A stretch of DNA of 64,000 nt from NCBI GenBank assembly GCA_030054175.1, contig JASGCM010000017.1:1-64000 (forward strand). The letters are read 5' to 3'. Below are positions 1 through 7,319 of the stretch, piece by piece; positions within the stretch are counted from its first letter, which is position 1, and each line of letters begins with the position of its first letter. Below the pieces are notes generated by a model, which saw only the letters and a program-made list of their open reading frames with translations, did not search any database and had not been told where the DNA came from. The translations under genes and the position numbers were made by a program. The stretch is from Alphaproteobacteria bacterium (GTDB lineage: Bacteria; Pseudomonadota; Gammaproteobacteria; Burkholderiales; Burkholderiaceae_C).

Positions 1-270
1 CGGAACCACAACCTGTGGCCACGCCAGCGCCCACGCCTGCGCCGGAACCACAACCACAACCTGTGGCCACGCCAGCGCCCACGTCTGCACCGGAACCACA
101 GCCTGTCGCCACACCAGTGCCCACGCCTGCGCCGGAACCACAACCTGTGGCCACGCCAGCAGCGCCCACGCCAGCACCTGAGCCTGCACCCGTGCTCATG
201 CCCCTGCCAGCATCTGAACCTGCACCCGAGGTCAAACCGCTTCCTGCATCCGAGCCCGACCAGCCTCCAA
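1..270. repeat. Tandem repeat encoding Pro/Ala/Glu-rich units
   Basis: Roughly 42-48-bp units are repeated head to tail and encode variants of the 14-residue unit EPQPVATPAPTPAP. Four near-identical copies are followed by degenerate units (EPAPVLMPLPAS, EPAPEVKPLPAS). Copies differ by insertion of PQ or A codons, which suggests length change by slippage or recombination. The array runs off the left edge, so copy number is unknown. Confidence 0.85.
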
Positions 271-452
271 GTGAAGTGGCACCTCAGCCGGGTACTGACC
301 CCGCAGCCAATCCGCAAACTGAGCCAGTACCCGACCCGAATCGAGTGACTGCACTCAGAACCTCTTCGAGTCTGGAGTTGAAGAGAATCAATGGGACGAA
401 TTTGGTCTTGGTCAAAAAAACAAAAAGCAATCACGTAAAGGCCAGCCTGTAA
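3..452 (+). CDS. Proline-rich protein of the T3SS cluster, 5' end outside the window
   Basis: The reading frame is open from base 3 and enters from the left, so only the C-terminal part is seen. It is a Pro/Ala/Glu/Val-rich tandem repeat (about 90 residues) followed by an unrelated tail ending at 452. Internal GTG codons in the repeat are not convincing starts. From about 323 the -1 frame is also open and reads through to a TAA at 491-493 with a hydrophilic, protein-like tail (WDEFGLGQ, then a Lys-rich stretch), so the true C-terminus may be in that frame (see findings). Position next to T3SS genes makes a secretion-related role likely. Pro-rich regions occur in needle-length regulators (SctP) and effectors, but no domain identifies it. 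Confidence 0.55.
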   Translation, partial: EPQPVATPAPTPAPEPQPQPVATPAPTSAPEPQPVATPVPTPAPEPQPVATPAAPTPAPEPAPVLMPLPASEPAPEVKPLPASEPDQPPSEVAPQPGTDPAANPQTEPVPDPNRVTALRTSSSLELKRINGTNLVLVKKTKSNHVKASL

Positions 453-496
453 AAGCGCCAGTGAGTGCGAAAGAAGACATTCAAGAAAGCTAATGT

Positions 497-964
497 ATGG
501 TTTTTTTCAATGAATATTTGATGGCTCTTGGGGCTCGTCGAGGCATCGTCCGCAGTACCGATGGAAATCAATCCACTTATCGCATCAGCCATGCGGGGGT
601 GATTTCCCTGACGGTGGTTGCTCATGAGTTAAATGATGTGAAACCTGATCGGCTGATGGGCCCTGATTGGCCTGAGCCCAGAGAATCGGCCAACAAAGTC
701 GCATTCATGCGGGAAGTGCTTTTATTCAATCGCAATGCCCTCAACCACTTGCACGTTGGTATCCGGCAAGACCCCGAAAACAGACACCTCTACCGCTTGA
801 TTTGCGACGTGCCTAAAATCAAAAAGCAACCTGAGCAATGGATGGAGATGTTGCTGTTGTTTTCCAAATTGGCTGAAAAGTCCTGGGTTGTGATGTCGAA
901 ACAGAAAATGAAGAAAGTCAGCCAGGCCAGCTCCGAAGAGGGTCATCAGATCTTCATGCCTTGA
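497..964 (+). CDS. Putative CesT-like type III secretion chaperone
   Basis: 155 residues. The second half has the pattern of class I (CesT/SycE-like) chaperones: a helix with FMREVLLFNRNAL, a strand pair around residues 90-110 (LHVGIRQDPENRHLYRLIC), then a long amphipathic helix ending in a Leu/Phe-rich segment with Trp (WMEMLLLFSKLAEKSW). Such chaperones are small cytosolic dimers that hold effectors or translocators for export. The gene lies 16 bp upstream of sctO on the same strand. Another ATG at 493-495 is out of frame and closes at once, so 497 is taken as the start. The family call rests on pattern and context only. Confidence 0.45.
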   Translation: MVFFNEYLMALGARRGIVRSTDGNQSTYRISHAGVISLTVVAHELNDVKPDRLMGPDWPEPRESANKVAFMREVLLFNRNALNHLHVGIRQDPENRHLYRLICDVPKIKKQPEQWMEMLLLFSKLAEKSWVVMSKQKMKKVSQASSEEGHQIFMP

Positions 965-980
965 AAAAACGGCCCCCCCC

Positions 981-1454
981 ATGTCACTTCGAGAGATAGA
1001 GCGCATTCGGATCAAGCGTGTTGCAGACGCAGAACGTGATCTTCGACTGGCGAAAGAAGAAAAAATAAATGCCGAAAAAAAACTGATTGAAGCCCAGGAT
1101 GCACTTCAATCTTATCAGCGGCAATTGCCATCCCTGATCGAAAAGCTGTATTCTGATTGCATCGGGAGGTTTGTCACGACTGATTTTGTGCAAGGCAAAG
1201 TCCACAATGAAGTGAAGCTCAGAGCCAAAACGGAAGACCTGAAAGCTCAGGTGACTCTACAGACCAAGCAACTCGATTTGGCCAAAGAGCAAGAGATCAA
1301 GGCACAACAAAACTTGATCCAGCAAAATGCCAAATTCGAGGCCATTCAGGTCATGCTGAAAGAAGAGAAAAAATCAGATCAGATCAAGAAACGGCGCCTG
1401 GAAGGGAAGGTGTTGGATGATTTGGCCTCTTCAAAATACGTGCGCATGCATTAA
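981..1454 (+). CDS. sctO: Type III secretion stalk protein SctO (YscO family)
   Basis: 157 residues, almost entirely charged heptad-like sequence predicting a long two-helix coiled coil, with no signal peptide or membrane segment. This length and composition are typical of YscO/FliJ-like proteins, which occupy the centre of the SctN ATPase and couple it to the export gate SctV. The start ATG follows an eight-base C run (973-980). A GA-rich stretch (TTGAAAAAACGG) is the only ribosome-binding candidate and lies beyond the C run. A strong hairpin after the stop indicates that this is the last gene of the rightward transcript. Low sequence conservation of the family keeps confidence moderate. Confidence 0.6.
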   Translation: MSLREIERIRIKRVADAERDLRLAKEEKINAEKKLIEAQDALQSYQRQLPSLIEKLYSDCIGRFVTTDFVQGKVHNEVKLRAKTEDLKAQVTLQTKQLDLAKEQEIKAQQNLIQQNAKFEAIQVMLKEEKKSDQIKKRRLEGKVLDDLASSKYVRMH

Positions 1455-1470
1455 ATGAATTAAATGAGCA

Positions 1471-1498
1471 CCTCTGGCTTTTCAGCCAGAGGTTTGTT
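1471..1498 (+). terminator. Intrinsic terminator after sctO
   Basis: A perfect 9-bp stem (CCTCTGGCT at 1471-1479 pairing with AGCCAGAGG at 1484-1492) with loop TTTC is followed by TTTGTT. It sits between the convergent sctO and the 1507-1845 gene and would end the rightward T3SS transcript. The stem could also act on leftward transcripts, but the U-run is on the plus-strand side. Confidence 0.75.
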
Positions 1499-1506
1499 GC
1501 ATGGCA

Positions 1507-1845
1507 TCAGACTTTGATGGCGTTGGTTCTCTGCCGCCAACGAGTCACGTCGGGTTTGGACGGGTCCACCTCTTTGGCCGTATTCAGTTTGAGCCCATAA
1601 TGCAGACTGACTTGCCTTTGAAATTCCAGATCGAATGAAAGCTCTGCAAATACCGGGTCTGCCGGGTTAATTCCGCGTTCTAGCAAACCCGATTCCTTCA
1701 TGATGTTGTGTATGACTTCGGCAGCTTCCAGTCGTTTTTTTTGCTGGTCTTTGATGTAATTCTCCCAGTAGTCAACAGAATTTTTCATTTTTTCAATTTC
1801 TTCCTCGCTGACCGGGGCAGAAGACTGATTTGGATGTTGATTCAT
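1507..1845 (-). CDS. Small T3SS-linked protein of unknown function
   Basis: 112 residues, hydrophilic, with a helical charged segment (residues 14-50) and no membrane segment. It lies 22 bp downstream of sctV on the same strand, so it is probably the last gene of the sctW-sctV transcript. Its motif SGLLERGINPAD is echoed in the 88-residue protein at 7015-7281 (SGLLERGLHPYD), which also lies in this cluster. I do not recognise the family. In Yersinia-type clusters small accessory proteins (YscX, YscY, SycN, LcrR) sit near sctV, but no specific match can be claimed. Confidence 0.6.
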   Translation of the reverse strand: MNQHPNQSSAPVSEEEIEKMKNSVDYWENYIKDQQKKRLEAAEVIHNIMKESGLLERGINPADPVFAELSFDLEFQRQVSLHYGLKLNTAKEVDPSKPDVTRWRQRTNAIKV

Positions 1846-1867
1846 GAAAAGACTCCTTGGGGTGGGT

Positions 1868-3958
1868 TCAAGAGTTGCTCACACGAGCCACAGGCTGCAA
1901 GGTGATGTCAGTGGCTAATTCCTGATAGGAAAGAACGGGCAGTTCAGGCAATTCGCTCTCGACCATGCGACGGATGTAACGTCGGACATCCATGGCTGTG
2001 ATCAGGCTGCAAGGTGAGCCATTGGCAAGAATGGGCAAAGCCACATCGCGAACCTTCTGTACGATGCCTTTGGAGATATCGGGTGGTAAGGACAGGTAAC
2101 TACCGGCTGAGGTTTGTCGAATGGCATTTCGGATGGTTTCCTCAATTTCGACATCGAGCAAAATGCCCGACAGCACATTGTTGCGGGCCGTATATTGGTG
2201 GCTCAGTTGTCTGGACAAGGAAATCCGGATGTGCTCAACCAAGACCACAGGATCTTTTTCTTTGGCTCCCCATTCAATCATGGCCGACAAGATGGTGCGC
2301 AGATCACGGATGGAAACAAATTCCTGAACCAGTCTTTTGAAAAGCTCTGCCATCATTTGGATGGGGACGATGCGCTGGACTTCCTTCACCAAGTCCGGGT
2401 AACTGGATTCCATGCGGGTGAGCAGCTGGCGCACTTCCTGAATACCGATGAATTGGCCCACGTATTTGGCAAATACAAATTCTGCGTGATAGGTGATGGT
2501 TTCCAATTCATTTTTGTATCGAATATTGGCGGACTCAAGCTGGGACTTTTCGCTCTCGTTGACCCAAATCGCTTTCATTCTGGGAATCAATTCGTCTTTT
2601 TCGGTGTAGCTGATATCGTACAAATCCAGATTTCTGACATCGTCAAAGATCAAAAAGTGGTTTGGAACCACTTCGCCATCGGCTGATGGAATTTCAGCGA
2701 CAAAAATCCGGTAATGATCATCAAGCAGACTTTCGCCCCGGCGAACTTCAATGGGGGGCAGACTGACGCCAAGGCGGAAATAGATCTGCAACCGTGCTTT
2801 GTTGATCTCGGCCCGCAGGTTCGTGCCTTGAAGACGCTGCTCCAGGCTGGGTGATAACTCAACCAGCAGCGAGGTGGTGGGTGAAAAAATATCGTCTTGC
2901 TCGACGGTGAAATCCGTTCGATTGAGTTGTGTCTTTTGCGGTGCTTCCAGTGATTCAAGGGGCTGTATGACCTGGGGCTTTTTGTGCTTTTTTTGTTTGA
3001 AAGCCAAAATGGCAGGGATGCTGAGGATGCCCGCCAAAGCAAGAAAAATCGCGGTCGGAAAACCTGGAACCATGGCAAAGACCAAGAGCATGGCCGCACC
3101 AATGGTGATGGCTCGGGGTTGCCCCATGACTTGTGCGCCGATGTCACTGGCCAAATTGTTCTTGCTGCCCTCGTCGGTGACCCTGGTGACGATGACGCCC
3201 GCGCAAATGGCAATGAACAGCGCAGGTATTTGAGCAATCAGTCCGTCACCGATGGACAACACGGCATAGACATTGAGTGCGTCGCCGGCAGATTGGCCTT
3301 TTTGCAATGTGCCAATAGCCAAACCACCCAGCAGGTTGATGAACACGATGATGATACTGGCGATCGCATCGCCTTTGACAAACTTCATGGCGCCGTCCAT
3401 GGAGCCGAACAGTTTGCTTTCTTGTGCGACCTTGCCCCGCAAAATTTTTGCCTCAGTCTGCGTGATGGCCCCATTTCGCATGTCTGCGTCGATCGACAGT
3501 TGTTTGCCGGGCATGGCGTCGAGCGAGAATCTGGCCCCCACTTCAGCCACCCGCTCGGCTCCCTTGGTGATCACCACGAAGTTCACCACAGTCAAGATCA
3601 TGAAGATCACGATGCCCACGACCAGGTTGCCACCAACGACAAACTCCCCAAATGCCTCCACAATGTGACCGGCATCGGCATTCAACAAGATCAGACGGGT
3701 GGTGGAGATCGAAATCGACAATCGAAACAGTGTCGTGATCAGCAACACCGCCGGAAAGGACGCAAAGTCCAGGGGCGATTTGAGGTATACCGCCACCATC
3801 AAAAGGACCACTGAGACGCTCATGTTCAGGGCGATCAGCATGTCCACCAACCAGGTGGGCAACGGCACGATCATCATGAAGATCACGGACACCACAAAGA
3901 CCGCCAGGATGACGTCCTGGCGTTCTCGAATCAGATCAGAAATTTTTTGTAAAGTCAT
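1868..3958 (-). CDS. sctV: Type III secretion export gate protein SctV (FHIPEP family)
   Basis: 696 residues. The N-terminal half has about eight membrane helices (residues 16-325). The cytoplasmic loop at 131-153 carries the FHIPEP signature (TKGAERVAEVGARFSLDAMPGKQ region). A soluble C-terminal domain from about 340 forms the nonameric ring that receives chaperone-substrate complexes. SctV/FlhA proteins are the largest export-gate component and use the proton gradient. Length is normal for the family. It follows sctW by 22 bp in the same direction, the usual gatekeeper-gate pairing. Flagellar FlhA is an alternative by homology, but the sctW neighbour argues for the injectisome form. Confidence 0.95.
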   Translation of the reverse strand: MTLQKISDLIRERQDVILAVFVVSVIFMMIVPLPTWLVDMLIALNMSVSVVLLMVAVYLKSPLDFASFPAVLLITTLFRLSISISTTRLILLNADAGHIVEAFGEFVVGGNLVVGIVIFMILTVVNFVVITKGAERVAEVGARFSLDAMPGKQLSIDADMRNGAITQTEAKILRGKVAQESKLFGSMDGAMKFVKGDAIASIIIVFINLLGGLAIGTLQKGQSAGDALNVYAVLSIGDGLIAQIPALFIAICAGVIVTRVTDEGSKNNLASDIGAQVMGQPRAITIGAAMLLVFAMVPGFPTAIFLALAGILSIPAILAFKQKKHKKPQVIQPLESLEAPQKTQLNRTDFTVEQDDIFSPTTSLLVELSPSLEQRLQGTNLRAEINKARLQIYFRLGVSLPPIEVRRGESLLDDHYRIFVAEIPSADGEVVPNHFLIFDDVRNLDLYDISYTEKDELIPRMKAIWVNESEKSQLESANIRYKNELETITYHAEFVFAKYVGQFIGIQEVRQLLTRMESSYPDLVKEVQRIVPIQMMAELFKRLVQEFVSIRDLRTILSAMIEWGAKEKDPVVLVEHIRISLSRQLSHQYTARNNVLSGILLDVEIEETIRNAIRQTSAGSYLSLPPDISKGIVQKVRDVALPILANGSPCSLITAMDVRRYIRRMVESELPELPVLSYQELATDITLQPVARVSNS

Positions 3959-3980
3959 TTTTTATGATTTTCAGACAGCA

Positions 3981-5099
3981 TCATATGTTTTCGGTGAATG
4001 TCAAATCATCGATCTTCTTTTGTGGTTGTACCAAAAGGCCGTTTTTCTGCTCTGTACTCACAAAGCAATCGTCTGGCAAGGACTTGATCAGGTTTCTGAA
4101 GCCCTGAAAGAACAATATCTTCCTGGCGGTGGGTTCTGGCGAAACCCAGTCTTCCATTTTGGGGAATTCGCGCAGGGGTTGCTCGACATAATCCAGCGTT
4201 GTTTGCAACAGATTCGATTCCTTGATCTGCTTTTCTTTGGGCAGCTGTACGGCCAAGCGCTGAACCCCTTGCGTCAGGGTGTTGAAGGTTCTGAACCCTT
4301 TGAGTTCGGAGAGTATCATCTGAAGTTGCACCTTGTCGCAACTGGCGTTCTGATGGGCCAACTCTGCTGCGACCGCCTCGGTCAAAAATCCACGCCAGTC
4401 GGCGATGTTTTCGATGCCTTGGTTTTGTCCCAATTTTTGGAAAGTTTGCAAAATACTTGCACTGCTGCATATGGCATCTTCATAGAGGCCCAGAATTTCG
4501 TTGGTGTTGTTTTGGGTGGAAGTGGGGGCAGACGACAAGGCGTCGACCACGTTCAACGCCGCCTGTAAGCCCGCCATCCTGGATTCAGCGAAATCCCTGA
4601 GCAACTGGTCCGAGATCCCCATTTTTTGCAATACTGGATCGTCTTTGGCCATTTGCACCAGCTCGTTGAGTATGGCCAAGCCTTTCTGACTGGATCCGCC
4701 AGTCCATTGCCGCAGTGCATCTTCCAGTTCGTGAGAATTCTTTCCGGTGAATTGCATCTGTATCAATCTGGCCCGCAGCGCTTCTGCATCGTTTCTGTTT
4801 TCAGCGGTAGAACCCGATTGGGTTTCCAACGACTTGCGCAGCAGTTCGCTGATCAAGTCTTCAAATGCAGTCTCCTGATCTTCATCCACTTCTTCCGAGC
4901 CAGCCAACTCTTCGGCTTTGAGGAATCCCAGTTCTTCCGACATCTCCAACATCAAAAGGGTAGGGTCTTGCGAAATGCCGACCTGGTTGGGTTGGGATGA
5001 GGTTTCACGGGGCCGAACCGTGGTTGACCCCAAATTGATGTGGCGGAACTTCGCATCGTTACCCAGATTAGGAAGATTGGAATTGGTGGCTATGCTCAT
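3981..5099 (-). CDS. sctW: Type III secretion gatekeeper SctW (YopN/InvE/HrpJ-like, with TyeA-like C-terminus)
   Basis: 372 residues from the ATG at 5097-5099. An upstream in-frame extension to 5231 is rejected because it would overlap the chaperone gene and its sequence is not protein-like. The polar N-terminus (Ser/Asn-rich, to about residue 50) is suited to a secretion signal. It is followed by helical repeats (LRARLIQMQF, ILNELVQMAKDDPVLQKMG) and a C-terminal segment (ILFFQGFRNLIKSLPDDCF) resembling TyeA, so the two Yersinia proteins appear fused here. Gatekeepers hold back effectors until translocators are exported, by contacting SctV. A CesT-like chaperone gene lies 52 bp upstream. Confidence 0.8.
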   Translation of the reverse strand: MSIATNSNLPNLGNDAKFRHINLGSTTVRPRETSSQPNQVGISQDPTLLMLEMSEELGFLKAEELAGSEEVDEDQETAFEDLISELLRKSLETQSGSTAENRNDAEALRARLIQMQFTGKNSHELEDALRQWTGGSSQKGLAILNELVQMAKDDPVLQKMGISDQLLRDFAESRMAGLQAALNVVDALSSAPTSTQNNTNEILGLYEDAICSSASILQTFQKLGQNQGIENIADWRGFLTEAVAAELAHQNASCDKVQLQMILSELKGFRTFNTLTQGVQRLAVQLPKEKQIKESNLLQTTLDYVEQPLREFPKMEDWVSPEPTARKILFFQGFRNLIKSLPDDCFVSTEQKNGLLVQPQKKIDDLTFTENI

Positions 5100-5151
5100 T
5101 TTCGATGTGCCTGGGCAAGATGGATGATGTGAGAGGGCGGTGCGATTGGTC

Positions 5152-5610
5152 TCAGATGAACATCGAGGGCGGAATCTTGTCGGTTGGTGTCGCCTCTGTC
5201 GAAGTTTCGCTTTGATTTGCAGTAAAGTCATTCAGGTTGGTGCGCAATACTTCAGACCCTTTGATGAACTCTTCGACATCTATTTGCAGGGATTGCAAAT
5301 CTGTGCGAGCGGCGTCCCAGCGACCCATCAGGACGATGCTCTGGCTTTCATGTTCGATCGCCAGTCTGCCACCGCCAAAGACGTTGGGAATGAAGTTGCA
5401 CGACAGCAGCCATTCAGACACCCCGGCGTCGCTCGGTTTGAAATCGGCGACGCGAATGAAGGCCGAGAGAGCGTCGGCACGGTCGCTGACAAATGTCACC
5501 ACCACGTGCTCATCAAATGCCAAAATACACTTCCCATCTTGATCCATATTCAGGTCTGGAAAACCGATGACCTGACCCAATTCCTGAAGGAGTTTATTTG
5601 CTGTGCTCAT
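5152..5610 (-). CDS. CesT-family type III secretion chaperone
   Basis: 152 residues with a clear class I chaperone layout: N-terminal helix (ANKLLQELGQVIG), a strand with Asp/Gly (LNMDQDGKCILAFDEHVVVTF), a middle helix and strand (VSEWLLSCNFIPNVFGGGRLAIEHESQSIVLMG), and a C-terminal helix (ARTDLQSLQIDVEEFIKGSEVL). The last 30 residues are a polar tail. Such proteins dimerise and keep a partner secretion-competent. It lies between a GNAT-fold gene and sctW, so either could be its client; a possible terminator separates it from the GNAT gene. Confidence 0.7.
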   Translation of the reverse strand: MSTANKLLQELGQVIGFPDLNMDQDGKCILAFDEHVVVTFVSDRADALSAFIRVADFKPSDAGVSEWLLSCNFIPNVFGGGRLAIEHESQSIVLMGRWDAARTDLQSLQIDVEEFIKGSEVLRTNLNDFTANQSETSTEATPTDKIPPSMFI

Positions 5611-5633
5611 TTAAATTTCCAAATTGATAAGTT

Positions 5634-5664
5634 AAAAAATCAGGTGGCAGAAAAGCCGCGCCTG
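5634..5664 (-). terminator. Possible intrinsic terminator after the GNAT gene
   Basis: Read on the minus strand, CAGG and GGC pair with GCC and CCTG across an internal bulge, followed by ATTTTTT. The stem is imperfect. If functional it would separate the 5701-6468 gene from the downstream chaperone/sctW/sctV transcript. Confidence 0.35.
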
Positions 5665-5700
5665 AAAAACGAGTCATTCATGAACAACACCGCTGCGGTG

Positions 5701-6468
5701 TCATTCGCCGGTCATCGTTGGGGGGCATGGGTCAAATGAGTCTCCTGTCTGACTGGTTTCAGATGGGGTTGCGGCGGTCGACTGGGTGCCATTCGAGGTC
5801 GGTTTCAATTCAAGCTTTTGAACGATCCAGTTATTGAATTTCAATATTTTTTTGCGGCTGGCTTCAACGGGGGCACTGGTTGTTCCATCGCACGGGGGTG
5901 ATGGGGCATCGGCTGTGGCCGGCGGCGATTCTTGGATGTAGGTGTGGGTTTGACCGTCAAAATTTTTGAAGTTGTACTCAAGGACGCTGTTGAAAAAAAT
6001 CACTGCTTGCAGATTGCCCCCTTCTACATTGAGAATTTTTTTGCCAGGGACGAAATTCTGTACATAGGTCATCAACGCTTTCCCTACGCCTTGCCGGGTA
6101 TGTGCATCTGAAACCAGAACCCCTATTTCGAGACCGTATTCGTACTGGGTGATGGTGGCGAAGCCCAATGGATGACCTTCCGGGTTGTAGGCCACCACCA
6201 GATGCGGATTGGCTTGTAGCAAATAGCGGCGATAGTCCTCGAATCGGGTCGAACCAAAAGCTCGCCCCAGACCATTGGACAGATGGGCCTCGCAGGTTTG
6301 CTGAAAGATCTGGGCCAAATGATTCAGATCTGTGTGATGCGCATCACCCATGCTGCGCACACACAAAGCGCCCGATGCGTAGACGACTTCGCGGGGCAAT
6401 TGCAACGAATCAGTGGTGCCGCAAGCGATTTGTGCAGAAGTCGATTCATTCCCGAGAGCAACCCCCAT
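5701..6468 (-). CDS. GNAT-fold N-acetyltransferase-like protein in the T3SS cluster, candidate effector
   Basis: About 255 residues. A central GNAT domain is visible: FATITQYEYGLEIGVLVSD as beta4-beta5, then HTRQGVGKALM, which fits the acetyl-CoA-binding R/QxxGxG/A motif, and LNVEGGNLQAVIFFNSVLEYNF as the late strand-helix of the fold. A polar N-terminal extension of about 40 residues precedes it, and a Ser/Thr/Pro-rich tail of about 75 residues follows; neither belongs to a minimal GNAT enzyme. An ATG at 6483 is also possible, but AAAGG lies 7 nt before the inner ATG at 6468. Its position beside a CesT-like chaperone inside the T3SS block suggests a secreted acetyltransferase. A cytosolic enzyme carried as a passenger is the alternative. 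Confidence 0.6.
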   Translation of the reverse strand: MGVALGNESTSAQIACGTTDSLQLPREVVYASGALCVRSMGDAHHTDLNHLAQIFQQTCEAHLSNGLGRAFGSTRFEDYRRYLLQANPHLVVAYNPEGHPLGFATITQYEYGLEIGVLVSDAHTRQGVGKALMTYVQNFVPGKKILNVEGGNLQAVIFFNSVLEYNFKNFDGQTHTYIQESPPATADAPSPPCDGTTSAPVEASRKKILKFNNWIVQKLELKPTSNGTQSTAATPSETSQTGDSFDPCPPTMTGE

Positions 6469-6592
6469 ACATTTGCCTTTCATTCCAATTCTAAAATAAA
6501 AGTAATTATAAGGAATTCAATCAAATCGGTCAATTCACTTGTCGATATCCATGGCAAACACACTGGCAGTCAGGGGCGCCTGGCCCGATGAC

Positions 6593-6907
6593 TCATTCAT
6601 AGGCCTGTGTGATGGCCGACAAAATCTGTGCGCCCTGGGTGGTGCTGTCGTGGAAGTGCATGGCGTGCCATTTCAAGCCCGGATGTCCAGAGCGCGAGCA
6701 AAAGGGCACCAGGCCGAGGTGAGACTGGCACAGGTTCATCAGTTGCGTCATATTGGCTTCGTCACACGTGCGATGGGACGCGAGCACGGTCCATCCGGTG
6801 TCATTGGCCCAGAGTTTGAGACCACTGGGAAAGGTCAACACTTCGCCATCGGTCAAAACACGTTCGACCCCTAACATTTGAAAAAACTGCCTCAGATCCA
6901 ATTCCAT
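6593..6907 (-). CDS. Small protein of unknown function in the T3SS cluster
   Basis: 104 residues, His/Cys-containing and mixed alpha/beta in appearance (VLTFPSGLKLWANDTGWTVL, then MTQLMNLCQSHLGLVPF), without signal peptide or membrane helix. It begins 107 bp from the divergent small gene at 7015 and ends 109 bp upstream of the GNAT gene. Size and layout would suit a chaperone-like accessory protein of the secretion system, but I do not recognise a family. Confidence 0.5.
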   Translation of the reverse strand: MELDLRQFFQMLGVERVLTDGEVLTFPSGLKLWANDTGWTVLASHRTCDEANMTQLMNLCQSHLGLVPFCSRSGHPGLKWHAMHFHDSTTQGAQILSAITQAYE

Positions 6908-7014
6908 TTCAACCTTTCAAGTGGTGAGCAACCAGGGGGGCAATTGATGTCTCAGCGTCAGTGCGCCGCAAAACCGGCGACCGGAGTGAGTTCAAAAGAA
7001 TGTAAAATTAAAGA

Positions 7015-7281
7015 ATGACTATTTCCAAAGACATCATTCAACTGATCCGGCAAAAAAAACTCGAAAGTCGGATTGCCGAACTTTTGGAACAAGGCCAAGA
7101 GCTTGCCGATGAAATGCTTCGGCTCTCTGGTCTCTTGGAGCGTGGCCTGCACCCCTACGACTTGAAGTGGACGCCCTTGCAGATGAAAGAATGGCTCGAA
7201 CGATCCCAGGGGGACGAGACGCAGATGCGGGGCTCGGACTTGGCTGAACACCGTCGCGCGCAACGTCCCAGGTCGGTCTGA
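7015..7281 (+). CDS. Small helical protein sharing the SGLLERG motif with the 1507-1845 protein
   Basis: 88 residues, mostly charged helix (IIQLIRQKKLESRIAELLEQG), then SGLLERGLHPYDLKW and a basic C-terminus. The only plus-strand gene within this leftward block, it converges on sctU with a 38-bp gap. The motif match with the 112-residue protein downstream of sctV suggests a paralogous pair of T3SS accessory proteins. Function not recognised. Confidence 0.55.
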   Translation: MTISKDIIQLIRQKKLESRIAELLEQGQELADEMLRLSGLLERGLHPYDLKWTPLQMKEWLERSQGDETQMRGSDLAEHRRAQRPRSV

Positions 7282-7319
7282 TGCACTGGGTTCCAGTTGT
7301 TTCATGAACCTGATGACCC

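Noticed and set aside
1-270. Tandem repeats as a CRISPR array
   Set aside because: The units are contiguous, in frame and encode a Pro-rich peptide; there are no unique spacers.
5100-5231. N-terminal extension of SctW to 5231
   Set aside because: It would overlap the chaperone gene, is rich in Arg/Pro/His, and the ATG at 5099 starts a typical secretion-signal-like N-terminus.
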